Source: Halichoerus grypus
Taxonomy: Eukaryota > Chordata > Mammalia > Carnivora > Phocidae
NCBI RefSeq assembly: GCF_964656455.1
Contig: NC_135715.1
Location: forward strand, 78,346,414 to 78,410,413
Direction: 5' to 3'
DNA length: 64,000 nucleotides
In this document: in pieces, positions 43,500 to 55,284 of the stretch
Position numbering within the stretch: position 1 is the stretch's first letter
How the letters are laid out: each line of letters opens with the position of its first letter
Program-made: the position numbers and the translations under genes
The notes under the pieces: model-generated
Database searches by the model: none
What the model was told of the DNA's origin: nothing
What the model saw: the letters and a program-made list of their open reading frames with translations, nothing else

Positions 43500-43780
43500 T
43501 GACAAAGTTTACTCCTTGAGTTCTTGTCACAGTGCTTAGACTGGAAAGTTAATGTTTGTGCAAGTGCCTCAGGGATAGGGTTGGGGCATGAGCAGGCAAG
43601 GTGGCTTCCCATGGTAGGTTCTGGAGCTGCTGCTAGTTGGGCCCAGCTTTGATCAGAGCCACCTTGGGACTCGTGGCACCCCAGACTGCCTTGAGGCACA
43701 TGCATGTGTCCCAGGCCACCATCCTGTCTTCGCAGCTCCTGCACATGCTCTCTTGTCCCACTGGGCTTCACCTGCAAAAC
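43500..43780. other. GC-richer unassigned block in AT-rich intron
   Basis: This block of higher GC content stands out between AT-rich flanks. The 93-codon minus ORF has no recognisable domain. Flanking pieces at 42520-42620 and 43800-43900 (both containing GTGGGGC/ATGGGGCC motifs) look like one old repeat. Confidence 0.35.
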
Positions 43781-43919
43781 ATAAGTTCAGAAATAAAATT
43801 ATTAAGAATTTAAAAATGGCAACAGCAGAGTATCAAATTAAGCATGGGGCCTTTTAGAGAGTTGGGCCTTATGAGACTGCACAGGTCACACTCTTGAAAC
43901 TGGCCTTAGGCTACAGCTT

Positions 43920-44310
43920 GAGGGGCTTTAGTCCATTATATTTGAGTTGCTTCCTCCTTCTGGAACTTCATGTGTATGTATTCCCTTGGCTTGGAACACC
44001 GTTCTCCCCTTTCTTCCTAGTTAACATTTAATTCTTCAGATCTTAATGTAGTTTACTTTATCAAAGAAGCCTGACCACTCTTAGGTTAAATTGTTTTTTC
44101 ATAACATCATCTACTTTAGTAATATTTATTATACCTGCCATTTTATGGTATTTATTTGTACGATTGACTCATCTAGTAGGTTGTAAGCTCCATGAGGACA
44201 GGGGTTCTGTTTTTGCTTATCATTGACTCATTGTTGTGTCTGAAGCATCTAGCACATTGCCTGGCATATAGTAGACATTTGGTAGTAATTTATGGACTGA
44301 AATATATGAA
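43920..44310 (-). mobile_element. L2 fragment, antisense
   Basis: TTGGCTTGGAACACCGTTCT, AGAAGCCTGACCACTCTTAG, TAAGCTCCATGAGGACAGGG and GCACATTGCCTGGCATATAG are classic L2 3' landmarks. The strand label is my reading of the orientation. Confidence 0.75.
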
Positions 44311-44479
44311 CAGATAGGGGAAGGCCTAGAGTATAGTGGTAGGTTTCAGAGACAGACGCAAGTTTGAATTGAGGTTTTATTACTGCTTGCTTTTTGCAAG
44401 GCATTGAGTAAGTTTTTATCTATTCAGCTTCTTAGAACACTTCTTCCGTTGCTTTTTCTCTGTCTCAGCCACGCCAGTT

Positions 44480-44830
44480 CTCTTTTCAGTCTTTCACTTT
44501 CCTGTTCTTCATCCTGCCCCAGGACCTTTCATATACTTTTCCCTCTGCTTAGAATGTTCTTCACTTTCACCTAACCCTTCAGGTCTCTCCACAGTCACTT
44601 TGAGGAAAACCTTTCTTAGCTTCCCTGAAAGGTGAGATTCATCTGTCCTACGCTTAGATAACTGTGTAGTTCTTTCATAACACCTGCCACATTTGAAAAT
44701 TTACATTTATTTGTGTGATTAACAAATAAATGTTGGTCTCCCTTGTTAGACTCCAATATGTATTAGTTCAAGGATCTTGTTTGCATATAGTATTTGCTCA
44801 ATAATATTTGAATGAAAAAAGTGCACGAAT
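44480..44830 (-). mobile_element. L2 fragment, antisense
   Basis: CTCTGCTTAGAATGTTCTTC, CTTCAGGTCTCTCCACAGTC, GAAAACCTTTCTTAGCTTCC and CATAACACCTGCCACATTTG follow the same L2 region as the copy at 43920. Confidence 0.75.
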
Positions 44831-45484
44831 AAATGAGGAAGGAAGTACTATGAGATGAGCCTTGGGAATAGGGAAATAGGCAGGGTCTGGGTTATCTTAA
44901 GGCCTTATTTGCCGCAATAATTTAGCTTGAATTCACCCAGTAGTGGTGACTTGACAGACCTGTGGTTCGATAAGTGAAAATCTGATTGAGGGAAGCAAGA
45001 TGCAAGGTAGGAAGACCAGTTAGGAGGCCGTTGAAGTTGTTCAGCAAAGAGCTGATGAAATTCTGAACAAAGTTAGGGTATGGGGGGGATAAACTAATAT
45101 TTAAAAAAAATTTTTAATGCCACAGTGACTCTTATGGGAAAGGAGAATGAATACATATTTGGGGGAAGCTGGGAATACCTTACAATGGCTTGTAGAAGCT
45201 CAAAATTTCTTAACTTTTTTCTTAAAAGTTAATAGAAATTTCATTCTAATTCGTAATATATCCACGTTTTAATATAAAATTATTTGACCCCAATCTTTGA
45301 AAAAGATTAATAACGTTAAAAAGCTGGCCTATCTTTATTCTGTGGTTTTGTGGCAGGGGTTAGAAAACTAATTGGAAATCAGTAGTATGATAACTACTCA
45401 GATGAGGTATTAGAAAAATCACCCTGTTGCTTATGTTAGTAAGCACACATGGAAAATTACTGAAATTTAGAAATTGTGGAAAGG

Positions 45485-45735
45485 CGGTATAACGTAGAGG
45501 CTCCAGAGCCAGACTATTTGGATTCTTCTTGGCTTCCGACTAGCTGTGTGACACTTGGCAAATCGTTTAACCTCCGTGTGTCTGTTTCTTCATCTCTACA
45601 ATAGAAAAATAATAGTACCTATCTCATGTAGTTAATGTTAAGAATAAATGATTTCATTTACATTAAAAGAAAGTGTTTAGCAAAGCTCCTGACACATGTA
45701 AGTCCTCTATAAGTATTGTGTTATTTTGTACTTTA
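45485..45735 (-). mobile_element. MIR, antisense
   Basis: AGAGCCAGACTATTTGGATT, GTGACACTTGGCAAATCGTT and GTTTCTTCATCTCTACAATA give reversed full-length MIR. Confidence 0.9.
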
Positions 45736-45834
45736 ATGTATCAGATAACTTTGCATCAAAGCACATAAATCAAGGCAACCTTAGAGTAAGCACTCAATAA
45801 ATATTTGTTGAGTTAATTAAATTTCTAGTAGAGT

Positions 45835-46030
45835 AGTGCTGATAGAACTTTCTGGTTGATGGAAATGTTCTATATATCCACACTCTCCAATACAGTAGCT
45901 GGTAGCAACATGTGGTTATTGAGCACTTGAAATGGGCTAGTGCAGTGGAGCAACTAAAATTTTAATTTTAATTAATTTAAATAGCCACATGTGGGTAGTG
46001 GCTGCCATATTGGGCAGCATAGATCTAGAG
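45835..46030 (+). mobile_element. Non-autonomous DNA transposon, copy 1 (MER class, family unassigned)
   Basis: ATGGAAATGTTCTATATATC, CTCCAATACAGTAGCTGGTA, CACATGTGGGTAGTGGCTGC and CATATTGGGCAGCATAGATC match a common mammalian short DNA-element family. Another copy lies at 47140-47290. Confidence 0.65.
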
Positions 46031-46200
46031 TGTGGCTGTGTGTCTCTTTGTATTCATCTTCTGATTGGTAAATATTGATTCCAGATTTCAAATAATTATT
46101 AGATTCTGTCATTACTTCTGGTTGTTGCATTCCCACTGTTTAAATGCAGTATGTACTAATTTAGATATCAACTGCTGCATCTTTAATAGATTTTACCTTG

Positions 46201-46402
46201 GGGCACTTGGGTGACTCAGTAGGTTAGGTGTTTGCCTTTGGCTTGGGTCATGATCACAGGGTCTCAGGATCGAACCCCATGTCTGGCTCCCTGCTCAGTG
46301 GGGAGCCTGCTTCTCCCTCTCCCTCTGCCTTCAGTTCCCTCTGCTAGTGCACACGTGCTCTCTTTCTCTCTCTCTGTGTCAAATAAAATCTTTAAAAAAT
46401 AT
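46201..46402 (+). mobile_element. CAN SINE, sense, with perfect TSD
   Basis: GGGCACTTGGGTGACTCAGT to AATAAAATCTTTAAAAAATA. The 15-bp TSD ATAGATTTTACCTTG lies at 46186-46200 and 46403-46417. Confidence 0.95.
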
Positions 46403-46844
46403 ATAGATTTTACCTTGTTATTCTGATTCTTGTACTAGAATCATCAAAACACATACTTCTGGAAACATTGGTGGCACATAACATTGGTGAAGAGAAGATA
46501 GCCAAATTCTTTGCTTCATAATTATAATTTTCCTTTTTTGATTTATAAACACCAATTAGAATAATCAAGACAATGAATTTTTCATCACCTTTATATACAC
46601 ACCTACATTTTAACATTTGTCCACTTATGAACTATATCAATTTTTTTTTTACACAGACCTAATAAAAGAGTAAGAATAAAAAATAGTGTCATATATCCTC
46701 TTAGCAAAACAAGCTGATCCAGGTTCTTGTTCCAGAATATTGGGCAATGAGGTAATTCTTGTGTAATGACTGACTGGATGAGAATACCGTCATTTCCGTT
46801 TGTCCTTGGAAGTATGTGGTTCATTCATTGATTCTTGTATTTGA

Positions 46845-47035
46845 GAAAACTAGGGCATTGCCATTATTGACATTGTGGTCTGGCATGTGCGTTGTGGGAT
46901 GTTTAGCAGCATCTTTGCCCTTGATCCACTAGTTACCAGTAGCACTTCCCAGTTGTGGCAACCAAAAATGTCTCTAGACACTGCCAGACATCCCCTGGGG
47001 GATCAAAATTGCCTAAGTTGAGAGCCAATGATCTA
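46845..47035 (-). mobile_element. MER20 (hAT-Charlie), antisense
   Basis: TGTGGGATGTTTAGCAGCAT, CAACCAAAAATGTCTCTAGA and CATCCCCTGGGGGATCAAAA, with GAGAGCCAATGA at the end, are the reversed MER20 consensus landmarks. Confidence 0.88.
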
Positions 47036-47139
47036 GAATATCATCATCTGTAGACGCAGGGTCTGAGATTACATTTATATGATCAATTTTATCATCATAG
47101 AGTCTGTCCGTTAGAATTTTCTGCAGTGATAGGATTTGC

Positions 47140-47290
47140 TTTGTTGTCTAATGTGCTAGCCACCAGCAACACTTGGCTATTAAGCACTTGAAATGTGGCT
47201 AGTGCAACTGAGGAACTAAGTTTTTAATTTAAGTTAATTTAAACAACCACATGTGGCTAGTGGCTACTATGTTGGACAGTACAGGTCTAG
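47140..47290 (+). mobile_element. Non-autonomous DNA transposon, copy 2
   Basis: CACTTGAAATGTGGCTAGTG, ACCACATGTGGCTAGTGGCT and TGTTGGACAGTACAGGTCTA parallel the copy at 45835-46030 in the same orientation. Confidence 0.65.
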
Positions 47291-47842
47291 AGTGCTGTTC
47301 TTTTGTCTTTGTGCATCATCTTCTGATTCACATCATAATTGTGTCTTGTCTGTCTTTTTCTCTTTCTTATTATGGGTGAAAATTAAAAAATTCTGAATTC
47401 TCAGCATTATTGAATGAAACCTAAAAAAAAAGGTGAATATGGTGTTTCCATATTTTATATGTTCTTGAAAGGTCATGCTATATCTTGAGCAATGTAGTAA
47501 AAGAAAAATTGAGGCTAATGTAATAGTGTTGATTTATTTTGCTATTGCATTACTTTTCTAGGTGATTTCATCATTTCTTATTTTTTAATTTTGTTGTTAG
47601 TTTAGCATTAGCATAGTTGGGAATAGTTGGTGAGTTCTGATGAAATAGTCCTTAGAATGGTGAAATGGTAAAGTGTTTCAAGATATAAAAAATATGATTA
47701 TTAAGATTCCATTATGAATCTTATAAAAGGGTCTAGTGGGTTCATAAATGACTTCAAATTAGAATGAATTTTATTCTGTTTTTTAAAAAGTAAAGCTTTC
47801 TCTTTATTCTTTGAAATACCTCTAAGAAAAAAACAAAAATCA

Positions 47843-48050
47843 GGGCGCCTGGGTGGCTCAGTTGGTTAAGTGTCGGACTTCTGATTTCATCTCAGGACAT
47901 GATCTCAGGGTCCTGAGATCTAGCCTGCATTGGGCTCCTTGCTGACCATGGAGCCTGCTTAAGATCTCTCTCCTTTTCCCTCTCCTCCTCCCCACCAGGT
48001 GTGAGCACTTTCTCTCTCTCTCCCTCCCTCTCTAAAAAAAGGAAGAGAAA
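47843..48050 (+). mobile_element. CAN SINE, sense, older
   Basis: GGGCGCCTGGGTGGCTCAGT, a diverged body and a weak A-rich tail. No clear TSD. Confidence 0.9.
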
Positions 48051-49286
48051 AGAAAGAACAAGTCACAAAATATCAAGCATTACAACTAGTTATTTAAAAA
48101 AAAAAAAACTTGCTTATTAAAGAAAAAAAAAAAACTCCAAAAATTGAGTCCACTGGACCCTGATGGTATACTGACCCTTGTGGATGGTTTAAGGGAATGC
48201 CTTTATTGTCTCAACATTATTATGATGTTTGCTGTGGGTTTTTTTTGTGAATTCTTTCTATCTGGTTAAGGAAGTTTCCGTTTATTCCTATTTTGCCAAA
48301 AGTTTAGTCATGGATCTTATTAAGAATGTTTCTGCATTCTTTCTTCTTTAGTATGTTAATGTGGTGAAAGACATTAGTTTTCTAATGTTAACCCAGCTTT
48401 GCTTTCCGGGGATAAACTAAGTTGGTCACAGTGTACATTATTATTTTTTTTATTAAAAAAATTCATTGTTGTATTTGGTATATGAACTGTCTTTTAAGAT
48501 TTTTCCATCTCTGTTCATGAGTAAGCTTGGCCTGTAAGTTTCTTTTCTTATACTGTTCTCATCTGGTTTTGGTATCAGCATATTTATAATGATATGCTGA
48601 CTTCCTAAAATAGGTTGAAGAGTGTTCCCTCTTTTGTATTCTCTTGAAATCTGTAGGATTGGAATGATTTATTCCCTGCTGTTTGGTAAAATCTGGATTG
48701 GGGGGCTTAAAAGAAAAAATATTTCAAACTGATTCAATTTACTTAATAGTTGTAAGACCGTTTAAGTTTTCTATTTCTTCTTAAGTTAGTTTTGTTTTAT
48801 TTTTCTAAGAATTTGTCCATATTACATAAGTTATGTTTATCACCATAATGTTGTTTGTTATTCTTTCAATATCTCTTTATTATTCAAGACCTATGTAGTT
48901 ACAGTTTCTTTAATCTTGCCTGCTTAAATTCTTAATGTCTCTTCACCCCTCTTTCCTGAGTCTTATCAGTTTTATTAGTCATTCCAAAGAAACAACTTTT
49001 GGCTTTTTTTGTTTATATTTACTGTATATGTAATTTCTGTTTCATCATTTTCTGCTCTTTATTATTTTCTTCATTCTATTTTTTGGGAGTAGGTTCTGCT
49101 ATTTTTCTAAGTTCTTAGGTTAGAGGTTTAGCTTATTTGTTTTAACCTTCTTAAATTTCCAACATAAGCATTTAAGGCTATGCATTTTCCACTTGTACTC
49201 AACCTGCATATCACAGATTTTTGATATGAAGTATTTTGGGTCAGTGTTTTCTATTATTCTTTCTTCTTTTATCCTTGAATTTTTCT

Positions 49287-49468
49287 TTTTTTTTAATTTC
49301 TTTTAAAGATTTATTTATTTGAGAGGGGGTGAGGTGGGTGTAGATGGAGAGGAAGAATCCTCAAGCAGACTCCCAGCTGAGTGGGGAGCCTGATCGGGGC
49401 TCGATCCCAGGACTCTGAGATCATGACCTGACAAGAGTCAGACACTTGACTGAGCCACCAGGCACGCC
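49287..49468 (-). mobile_element. CAN SINE, antisense, with TSD
   Basis: TTTTAAAGATTTATTTATTT through GACTGAGCCACCAGGCACGC. The TSD ATCCTTGAATTTTTCT lies at 49271-49286 and 49469-49484. Confidence 0.94.
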
Positions 49469-50944
49469 ATCCTTGAATTTTTCTAGTTTTTGTTTTTAGT
49501 CAAGTTCTAACTTAATTGCTTTGTGAGAATATGTTATGTACATATCAGTTATTTAAAATTTTTTGTTTGACTATGCCCTATGGCCTAGTGTGTTGTCAGT
49601 TTTCATTCAGTGTGTATTTGAAAAGAATGTGTGATATCCAGGTAAAGGGGCAAGGTATTTATGCCTCTTAAATTAAGCTTGTTAAATCTTGTTGTCTCCT
49701 TAAGCTAGCAGTTATGGGCAGAGATAGATTAGTGGATTTGTTGGTAGTCTTCTCATTTTTGCTTTATATATATTGGAGGCTGTGTATTTACATACTGCTT
49801 CAGTTAACCCTTTAATGATTATTAGATGACCCTCTTCTTTTTAGTAACATTTTACTTTAAATTCTGGTTTTTTTACCCTGCTGTTATCATAGTTATATCA
49901 ATTTCATTAACTTCTGATGACAATTGGCTTGGCATGTTTTTTTTCCAGCCTTTTCAGCCTTTCTATGCCCTTGGGTTTTTTGTATGCACAAAGTTGGATT
50001 TTCTTTTTTATCCAGCCTGACAGTCTCAGTTTTTCAATCTACAGCTTAGTTTATTTATATTTATTTGTGATTACTGATAAGTTACATGTTTTTGTTATCT
50101 TATTTTGTGTATGTGTATATGGTCCTTCCTTTTGCTTTCTTTTGGGGTTTGATAATCTTTTGTTTCTCATTCCATAATTTGGGTGTTGTATTGTATATAT
50201 TCTCTATTTTCTTGACCATGGCAGACATTTTAGTATGCATACTCAATTTAAAGTTAATCTGTATATGCTATCTCAGTCAGAACAGTACAAGAACTTAAAA
50301 CCACCTCTCCTGATTTATGTTCTATATATTGTCCAAAGTCTTAATCACCTTTATTAATTTCACAAATTAATCATTTTTAAAATATCAATATTTGTTCAGA
50401 TTTATTCACATAATCAATTTCTTTGTCCATAGTCCTTTGCATTCAAGGCTTTCCTTCTGGGATCACTTTCCTTCTTGGAGTATATCCTTCAGAATTTCCT
50501 AAAGGAAGAGTGTTTCAGTAATAAGAGTTTTTATTTGGTTTTTATTTGCAGGAACATGTCATCAATTACATTTTAATCCTTGAAAGGTGTTTCCTGGATC
50601 TACATTTCTAAGTTAATAGTTATTTTCTGTCAGTACTCTGAAAACAGTACTACTGTTTTCTCTCTAGTCTGGTTTCTCCTTGCTTTAAGAAATCACTTTC
50701 AATCTGTTACTTTGTTGAAGGTAATCTATCTTTCTTTGGCTGTTTTTCAGATCTCTTTAATTTTTGAATTGAAGTCTTCAGTTTCACTGTAGTATCAGTA
50801 ATATAATTTTTTTTCTTTTTTATTGTTTGGATTCATTGAGCTTTCTGACTTTGAGTTTTAGTGTTTCTCATAAATTTTGGAATTTACTTATCAATTTGGA
50901 ATACTTCCTGCCATTATTTTTTGAATCTTTATTTTTCCCATCCT

Positions 50945-51240
50945 TACTGGATGCTGTGTCAGTCAAGATCCTGGCAAAGGAACACTCAAAGAGGTCATTG
51001 AAAAGAGTTAGTGAAGAGGCTGTTGACAGAGGTTGTGGAGGGGTAAGGTGTAAGGGAACTGCAGTGGATGGGGAAGCCTTTGTTGGGGCCTGAATCTGCA
51101 GGGAGGGAGAGTGAAGAGTTTGAGAGAGTTGCAGCTGTAGGAGAGAATAGCCTGACAGGAGCTGTGGCTTTTGGTAGAGAAAAGGTGCCACTGGAGCTGG
51201 GGGAAGAGGGTGAGGAAGCCTGGATGATATGGTTTCTATA
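50945..51240. mobile_element. LTR-like or other old insert in L1
   Basis: GTCAGTCAAGATCCTGGCAA, CAAAGAGGTCATTGAAAAGA and a GC-richer body differ sharply from the surrounding AT-rich L1 and resemble a mammalian repeat I cannot name with confidence. ORFs on both strands are repeat shadows. Confidence 0.4.
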
Positions 51241-52259
51241 GGTTAGTTTCCTGGGGCTCTAACCTTCACTTTGTCCTCCAAGACTTTTAATGTTTGTGCC
51301 TTTCCTCATTCTGAATAATTTTTTGTATCTGTTTTCAATTTTTTCCTCAGTGTGTCTAATGTGCCTTTTAATCTATCCATTAAGTTTTTAACATTTTTTG
51401 AGGCATTTTAATATACAATAAAATTCACAAATCTTTGGTGGCTAGTTTGACGAGTTTGGGCAGTTGTATATACCCCTGTAACTACCATCTAAGCAAGATA
51501 TATGTTTATAAATATTTAAATTTCTCTTGTTATGTTGTTCCTAAGAGATCTGTTGTGTTATCTTGCTCCTTAATTTAACGTTTTTGAGTACTTTCACAGA
51601 GTTGTACAGCCATCACCACTATCTCCAGAATTTTTCCATTATCCCAAACTGAAACCCTGTACTCATTAAATAATAATTCCCTATTTCTCCCCACCCCCCA
51701 CCCCAGGCAACCACTATTCTGCTTTCTTTCTCTATGAGTTTAACTATTTTAGATACCTTATATAAGTGGAATTACATGGCATTTTTCTTATTTCTTGCTT
51801 ATTTCACGTAGCAAATTGTTTCCAAGATTCATTCCTGTTGTAGCATGTATCAAAAATTCATTCCTTTTTAAGGCTGAATATATGCCATTATATGTGTATA
51901 TTTATTACCTTTTGTTTATTTATTGATCCATCACTGGACATGTGGTTGTTTCCACCTTTCGGCTTTTGGGAGTAATACTGCTATGGACATTGGTGTATGG
52001 TCTGTTTAAGCCCTGCTTTTAATTCTTTTGAGTACGTACCTAGAGGTGGAATGCTGTCTTGCGTGGTAATATTTTTTTGAGGAACTGCCATACTGTCTTT
52101 CATAGTGGCTGCATTAAAAAAAACAAAAAAAAAAAACAAAAAAACCAAAAAAACCTACATGTTTTACATTCCTACCAGTAATGGTTCCAGTTTCTCCATA
52201 TCTTTGCCAACAACTGTTACTTGCTTTTCTTTCTTTCTTTCTTTCTCTCTTTCTCTTTC

Positions 52260-52462
52260 TTTTTTTTTAAGATTTTTATTTATTCATTTGAGACAGAGAG
52301 ATAGAGAGAGAGAGAACATAAGCAGGAGGAGAGGCAGAGGGAGAGGGAGAAGCAGACTCCCCACTGAGCGGGGAGCCCAACATGGGGCTCGATCCCAGGA
52401 CCTGGAGATCATGACCTGAGCAGAAGGCAGATGCTTAACCATCTGTGCCACCCAGGCTCCCC
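52260..52462 (-). mobile_element. CAN SINE, antisense, in a (CTTT)n tract
   Basis: TTTTTTTAAGATTTTTATTT through GTGCCACCCAGGCTCCCC. CTTT/CTCTTT microsatellite (about 52224-52262 and 52463-52482) lies on both sides, so its TSD is masked. Confidence 0.92.
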
Positions 52463-52611
52463 TCTCTCTTTCTTTCTTTCTTGGTCATTCTCCTAGATGT
52501 AAAGTAGAATCTCATTGTAGTTTTGATTTGCATTTCCCTAATGATGAGTGAGGTTGGAATCTGTGCTTACTGGCCGTTTGTATGTCTTCTTTGGAGAAAT
52601 GTATATTCAAG

Positions 52612-52777
52612 GGCTGCCTGGGTAGCTCAGTCAGTTAAGCATCTGCCTTCCACTCAGGTCATGATCTCGGGGTCCTCAGATGGAACCCCGCGTCAGGCCC
52701 TCTGCTCAGCAGGGAGTCTGCTTCTCCCTCTCCCTCTGTGCTTTTTCTCCCTCTCTCAAGTAAATAAAATCTTAAAA
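52612..52777 (+). mobile_element. CAN SINE, sense, first of a double hit
   Basis: GGCTGCCTGGGTAGCTCAGT to poly(A). Its TSD AAATGT(A/G)TATTCAAG lies at 52597-52611 and, beyond the second SINE, at 52968-52982. Confidence 0.94.
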
Positions 52778-52789
52778 AAAAAAAATGTG

Positions 52790-52962
52790 GGGCGCCTGGG
52801 TGGCTCAGTTGGTTAAGCGACTGCCTTCGGCTTGGGTCATGATCCCGGAGTCCTGGGATTGAGCCCCGCGTCGGGCTCCCCACGCAGCAGGGAGCCTGCT
52901 TCTCCCTCTGCCTGCTCCTCCCCCTGCTTGTGCTCACTCTGTCAAATAAATAAAATCTTTCC
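52790..52962 (+). mobile_element. CAN SINE, sense, second of a double hit
   Basis: GGGCGCCTGGGTGGCTCAGT to AATAAATAAAATCTTTCC. The TSD AAAAAAAATGTG lies at 52778-52789 and 52963-52974, within the first SINE's tail and TSD. Confidence 0.94.
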
Positions 52963-53465
52963 AAAAAAAATGTGTATTCAAGTCCTTTGCCTATTTTTAA
53001 ATTGGGTTCTTTGTTTTTCTGTTGTTGAGTTTTAGGAATTCTTTATAGATTCTGACTATTACTCCCTTATCAGATATGTGATTGGTACAAAATTTTTCCC
53101 ATTCTGTGAATTGATTTTTTGTTCTGTTGATAATGTCATTTGATATGCAAAGGTTTTATTTTTGATAAGGTTTGCATCATACAGTTTTAAGTCCTTTTAA
53201 ACATTTTTGTATTCTGTTTCTGAACGTTTCCAATATTTATGAGTTTTGTTGGTTTGATTCTTTAATTTGTTATTCTGCAGAGTCATGGTGACATGTTTCC
53301 TCATGTGTTTAAAAGTTTTTGAGTATTAGCTCTTAGAAGTGTTTCTGGAGAAGTCTGAAACCTGGATTATGGTGCATTACTCCAAGTGTCTTAGGTGCAT
53401 GACCAACACAGGACTACTTTAAGTTTATTGGCTTGAAATTTGGGGGCCACATGGGTCCTGTTGAA

Positions 53466-53516
53466 ATGAAGCAGGAAACTTATTTAGAAGGCTTGTTCAT
53501 GGTTATCAAGTTGTCT
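53466..53516 (+). repeat. Inverted repeat arm 1 (51 bp)
   Basis: It is the reverse complement of 54906-54954 apart from two single-base gaps. It does not match any repeat I recognise. Confidence 0.95.
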
Positions 53517-54905
53517 GAAGTAATTTTCTTCTTTTACCTATTATTAAGATCCAGACTAGCAAGTTTCTTTCTCCCTCTCTTCCTTCCTCCCTCTCTGTTT
53601 TTCTTTTTGTTTTTTAATGGTTTACCCTTACTCTGAGGATCCCAGTTTTATGTGGAGGGATGTCCTGTTAGTCCCCATCTTAGGAGGTTCCTGATTATAT
53701 CTTGTGACTTTACCTTTGGGCAGCTGTCAGAATGGAAACTCAAAGTCACCTGGGATTGGCAAATGTCTCTAGGGTAAGTGCATAAGTGGCATCTTTCATC
53801 TTCGGATCCCTGCTTTGGTTACCTTTTAGCTTCTGAGGATTTCTTAATTTCTTGTAAGCTCAGCAATACATTAAAAAATGTAGAAATATTTTATCCACCA
53901 TTTTTATTTGGTTTTGGCCAAAGAGTTCAGAGTATCTTGAACCGTCAGGAATGGAAGTTCCCTCATTTTAAAAATGCAATGTTTCAAATAAATAGAGAAG
54001 TATGTAGAACAATGTAAATCATAACCGTGTACTCATCTCCTGGGTTAACAAATGTTAATATAGCCATTTTACATATAATTTTAAAAATAATCTATCGCAG
54101 ATAAAATTGAAGCCTCCTTTGAGTCCCTTTTAGATACCATTCTCCAGCCTCTGCTTCTTCATCCCCAAAGATAACCATAATTTTAAAATTGTTTGTCCTT
54201 ACCTTCCATGTTTTTACACTTTGCCCACAAAGGAAAATAAAAACTACCATACTTTAGAGTTTTTGAAATTTTATATAGATGATATATTGTATATATTCTG
54301 TCATTTGCTTTCTTCATTCAGAGTAACTTTCAGAGTTTATCCACTTTGGTAAAGAGAGCTCCAGTTCACTCTTAACCTGCCTTATAAACCATTATATGAC
54401 AGTATTATAAAGTATTTCCTGTTGATGTAATTCAAATTGTTACTCTTTTTTGTTATGATAGTGCGGAAGGAACGTCTTTGTTGACCTTCTATGTGTGTGG
54501 GAGAGGTTCTCTAGGGAATAAATGCTTAGGAATGAATTTTTGCATACCTTGCTGTTCAGGGCCACCAACTTTTTCTAGGTAATTCTAAAATCCAAATGAA
54601 TGTTCCATTTTAGATTATCATAAGTTTATAACTATGTACAGTACTCCCAAACTTCCAAGCTCTTGTTTTTGTACTATTTTTTTAATCTGCATCATTTTAC
54701 ATTCCCCCTCAGAAATAATAGCTTGTTGTTTTAATTTGCATTTCAGTGGTTACTAGTGAGGTTGAGTATGTTCTTATGTTTATTAGCCATGTTTGCTTTC
54801 TTCTCTGTGATATATCTGGCCTCTTGTTCATTGGCCACTTTTCTATTGCATTGTGTAATTGTTTGGATTGGATTAGGCAGCATGTAACGGAAAACTCCAA
54901 TATCA

Positions 54906-54954
54906 AGACAACTGATAACCATGAACAAGCCTTCAAATAAGTTTCCTGCTTCAT
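54906..54954 (-). repeat. Inverted repeat arm 2 (49 bp)
   Basis: It pairs with 53466-53516. The surrounding sequence looks like an old repeat (GGATTAGGCAGCATGTAACG) in which this arm may be an insert. Confidence 0.95.
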
Positions 54955-54985
54955 GTCATGTCTTTTAAAAAAGGATTATTTTTTT

Positions 54986-55185
54986 GGGGCGCCTGGGTGG
55001 CTCAGTTGGTTAAGCGACTGCCTTCGGCTCAGGTCATGATCCTGGAGTCCCGGGATCGAGTCCTGCATCAGGCTCCCTGCTCAGCAGGGAGTCTGCTTCT
55101 CCCTCTGACCCTCCCCCCTCTCATGCTCTCTCTATCTCATTCTCTCTCTCAAATAAATAAATAAAATCTTTAAAAAAAAAAAAAA
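54986..55185 (+). mobile_element. CAN SINE, sense, subfamily B
   Basis: GGGGCGCCTGGGTGGCTCAG, GAGTCCCGGGATCGAGTCCT and GACCCTCCCCCCTCTCATGC, with a tail of about 15 A. ATTATTTTTT flanks both sides. Confidence 0.95.
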
Positions 55186-55265
55186 AATTATTTTTTCTCA
55201 CATAAAGTGTGGAGTTAAAGTGATCTGAGGATGGTCTAGTGGCTCCAGGATAGCGTCAGGGGCTC

Positions 55266-55284
55266 ATGCTGCTGCTGCTGCTGT
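55266..55284. repeat. Short (GCT)n run
   Basis: Five to six GCT units precede a T-rich stretch. Confidence 0.85.

Larger units (their letters stand above)
48140..51390 (-). mobile_element. Old L1, antisense, heavily decayed
   Basis: Reversed ORF2 and 5' landmarks are scattered through it, such as TTTGCTGTGGGTTTTTTTTG, TTTGGTATCAGCATATTTAT and GCTTTGTGAGAATATGTTAT. Open frames are Phe/Leu-rich repeat shadows. A SINE (49287-49468) and an LTR-like insert (50945-51240) interrupt it. Confidence 0.65.
51400..53270 (-). mobile_element. Second old L1, 3' part, antisense
   Basis: TAAAATTCACAAATCTTTGG, ACAGCCATCACCACTATCTC, TTTCTCTATGAGTTTAACTA and CATTTCCCTAATGATGAGTG run in reversed 3' UTR order. 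The middle is split by three SINEs. Confidence 0.8.
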
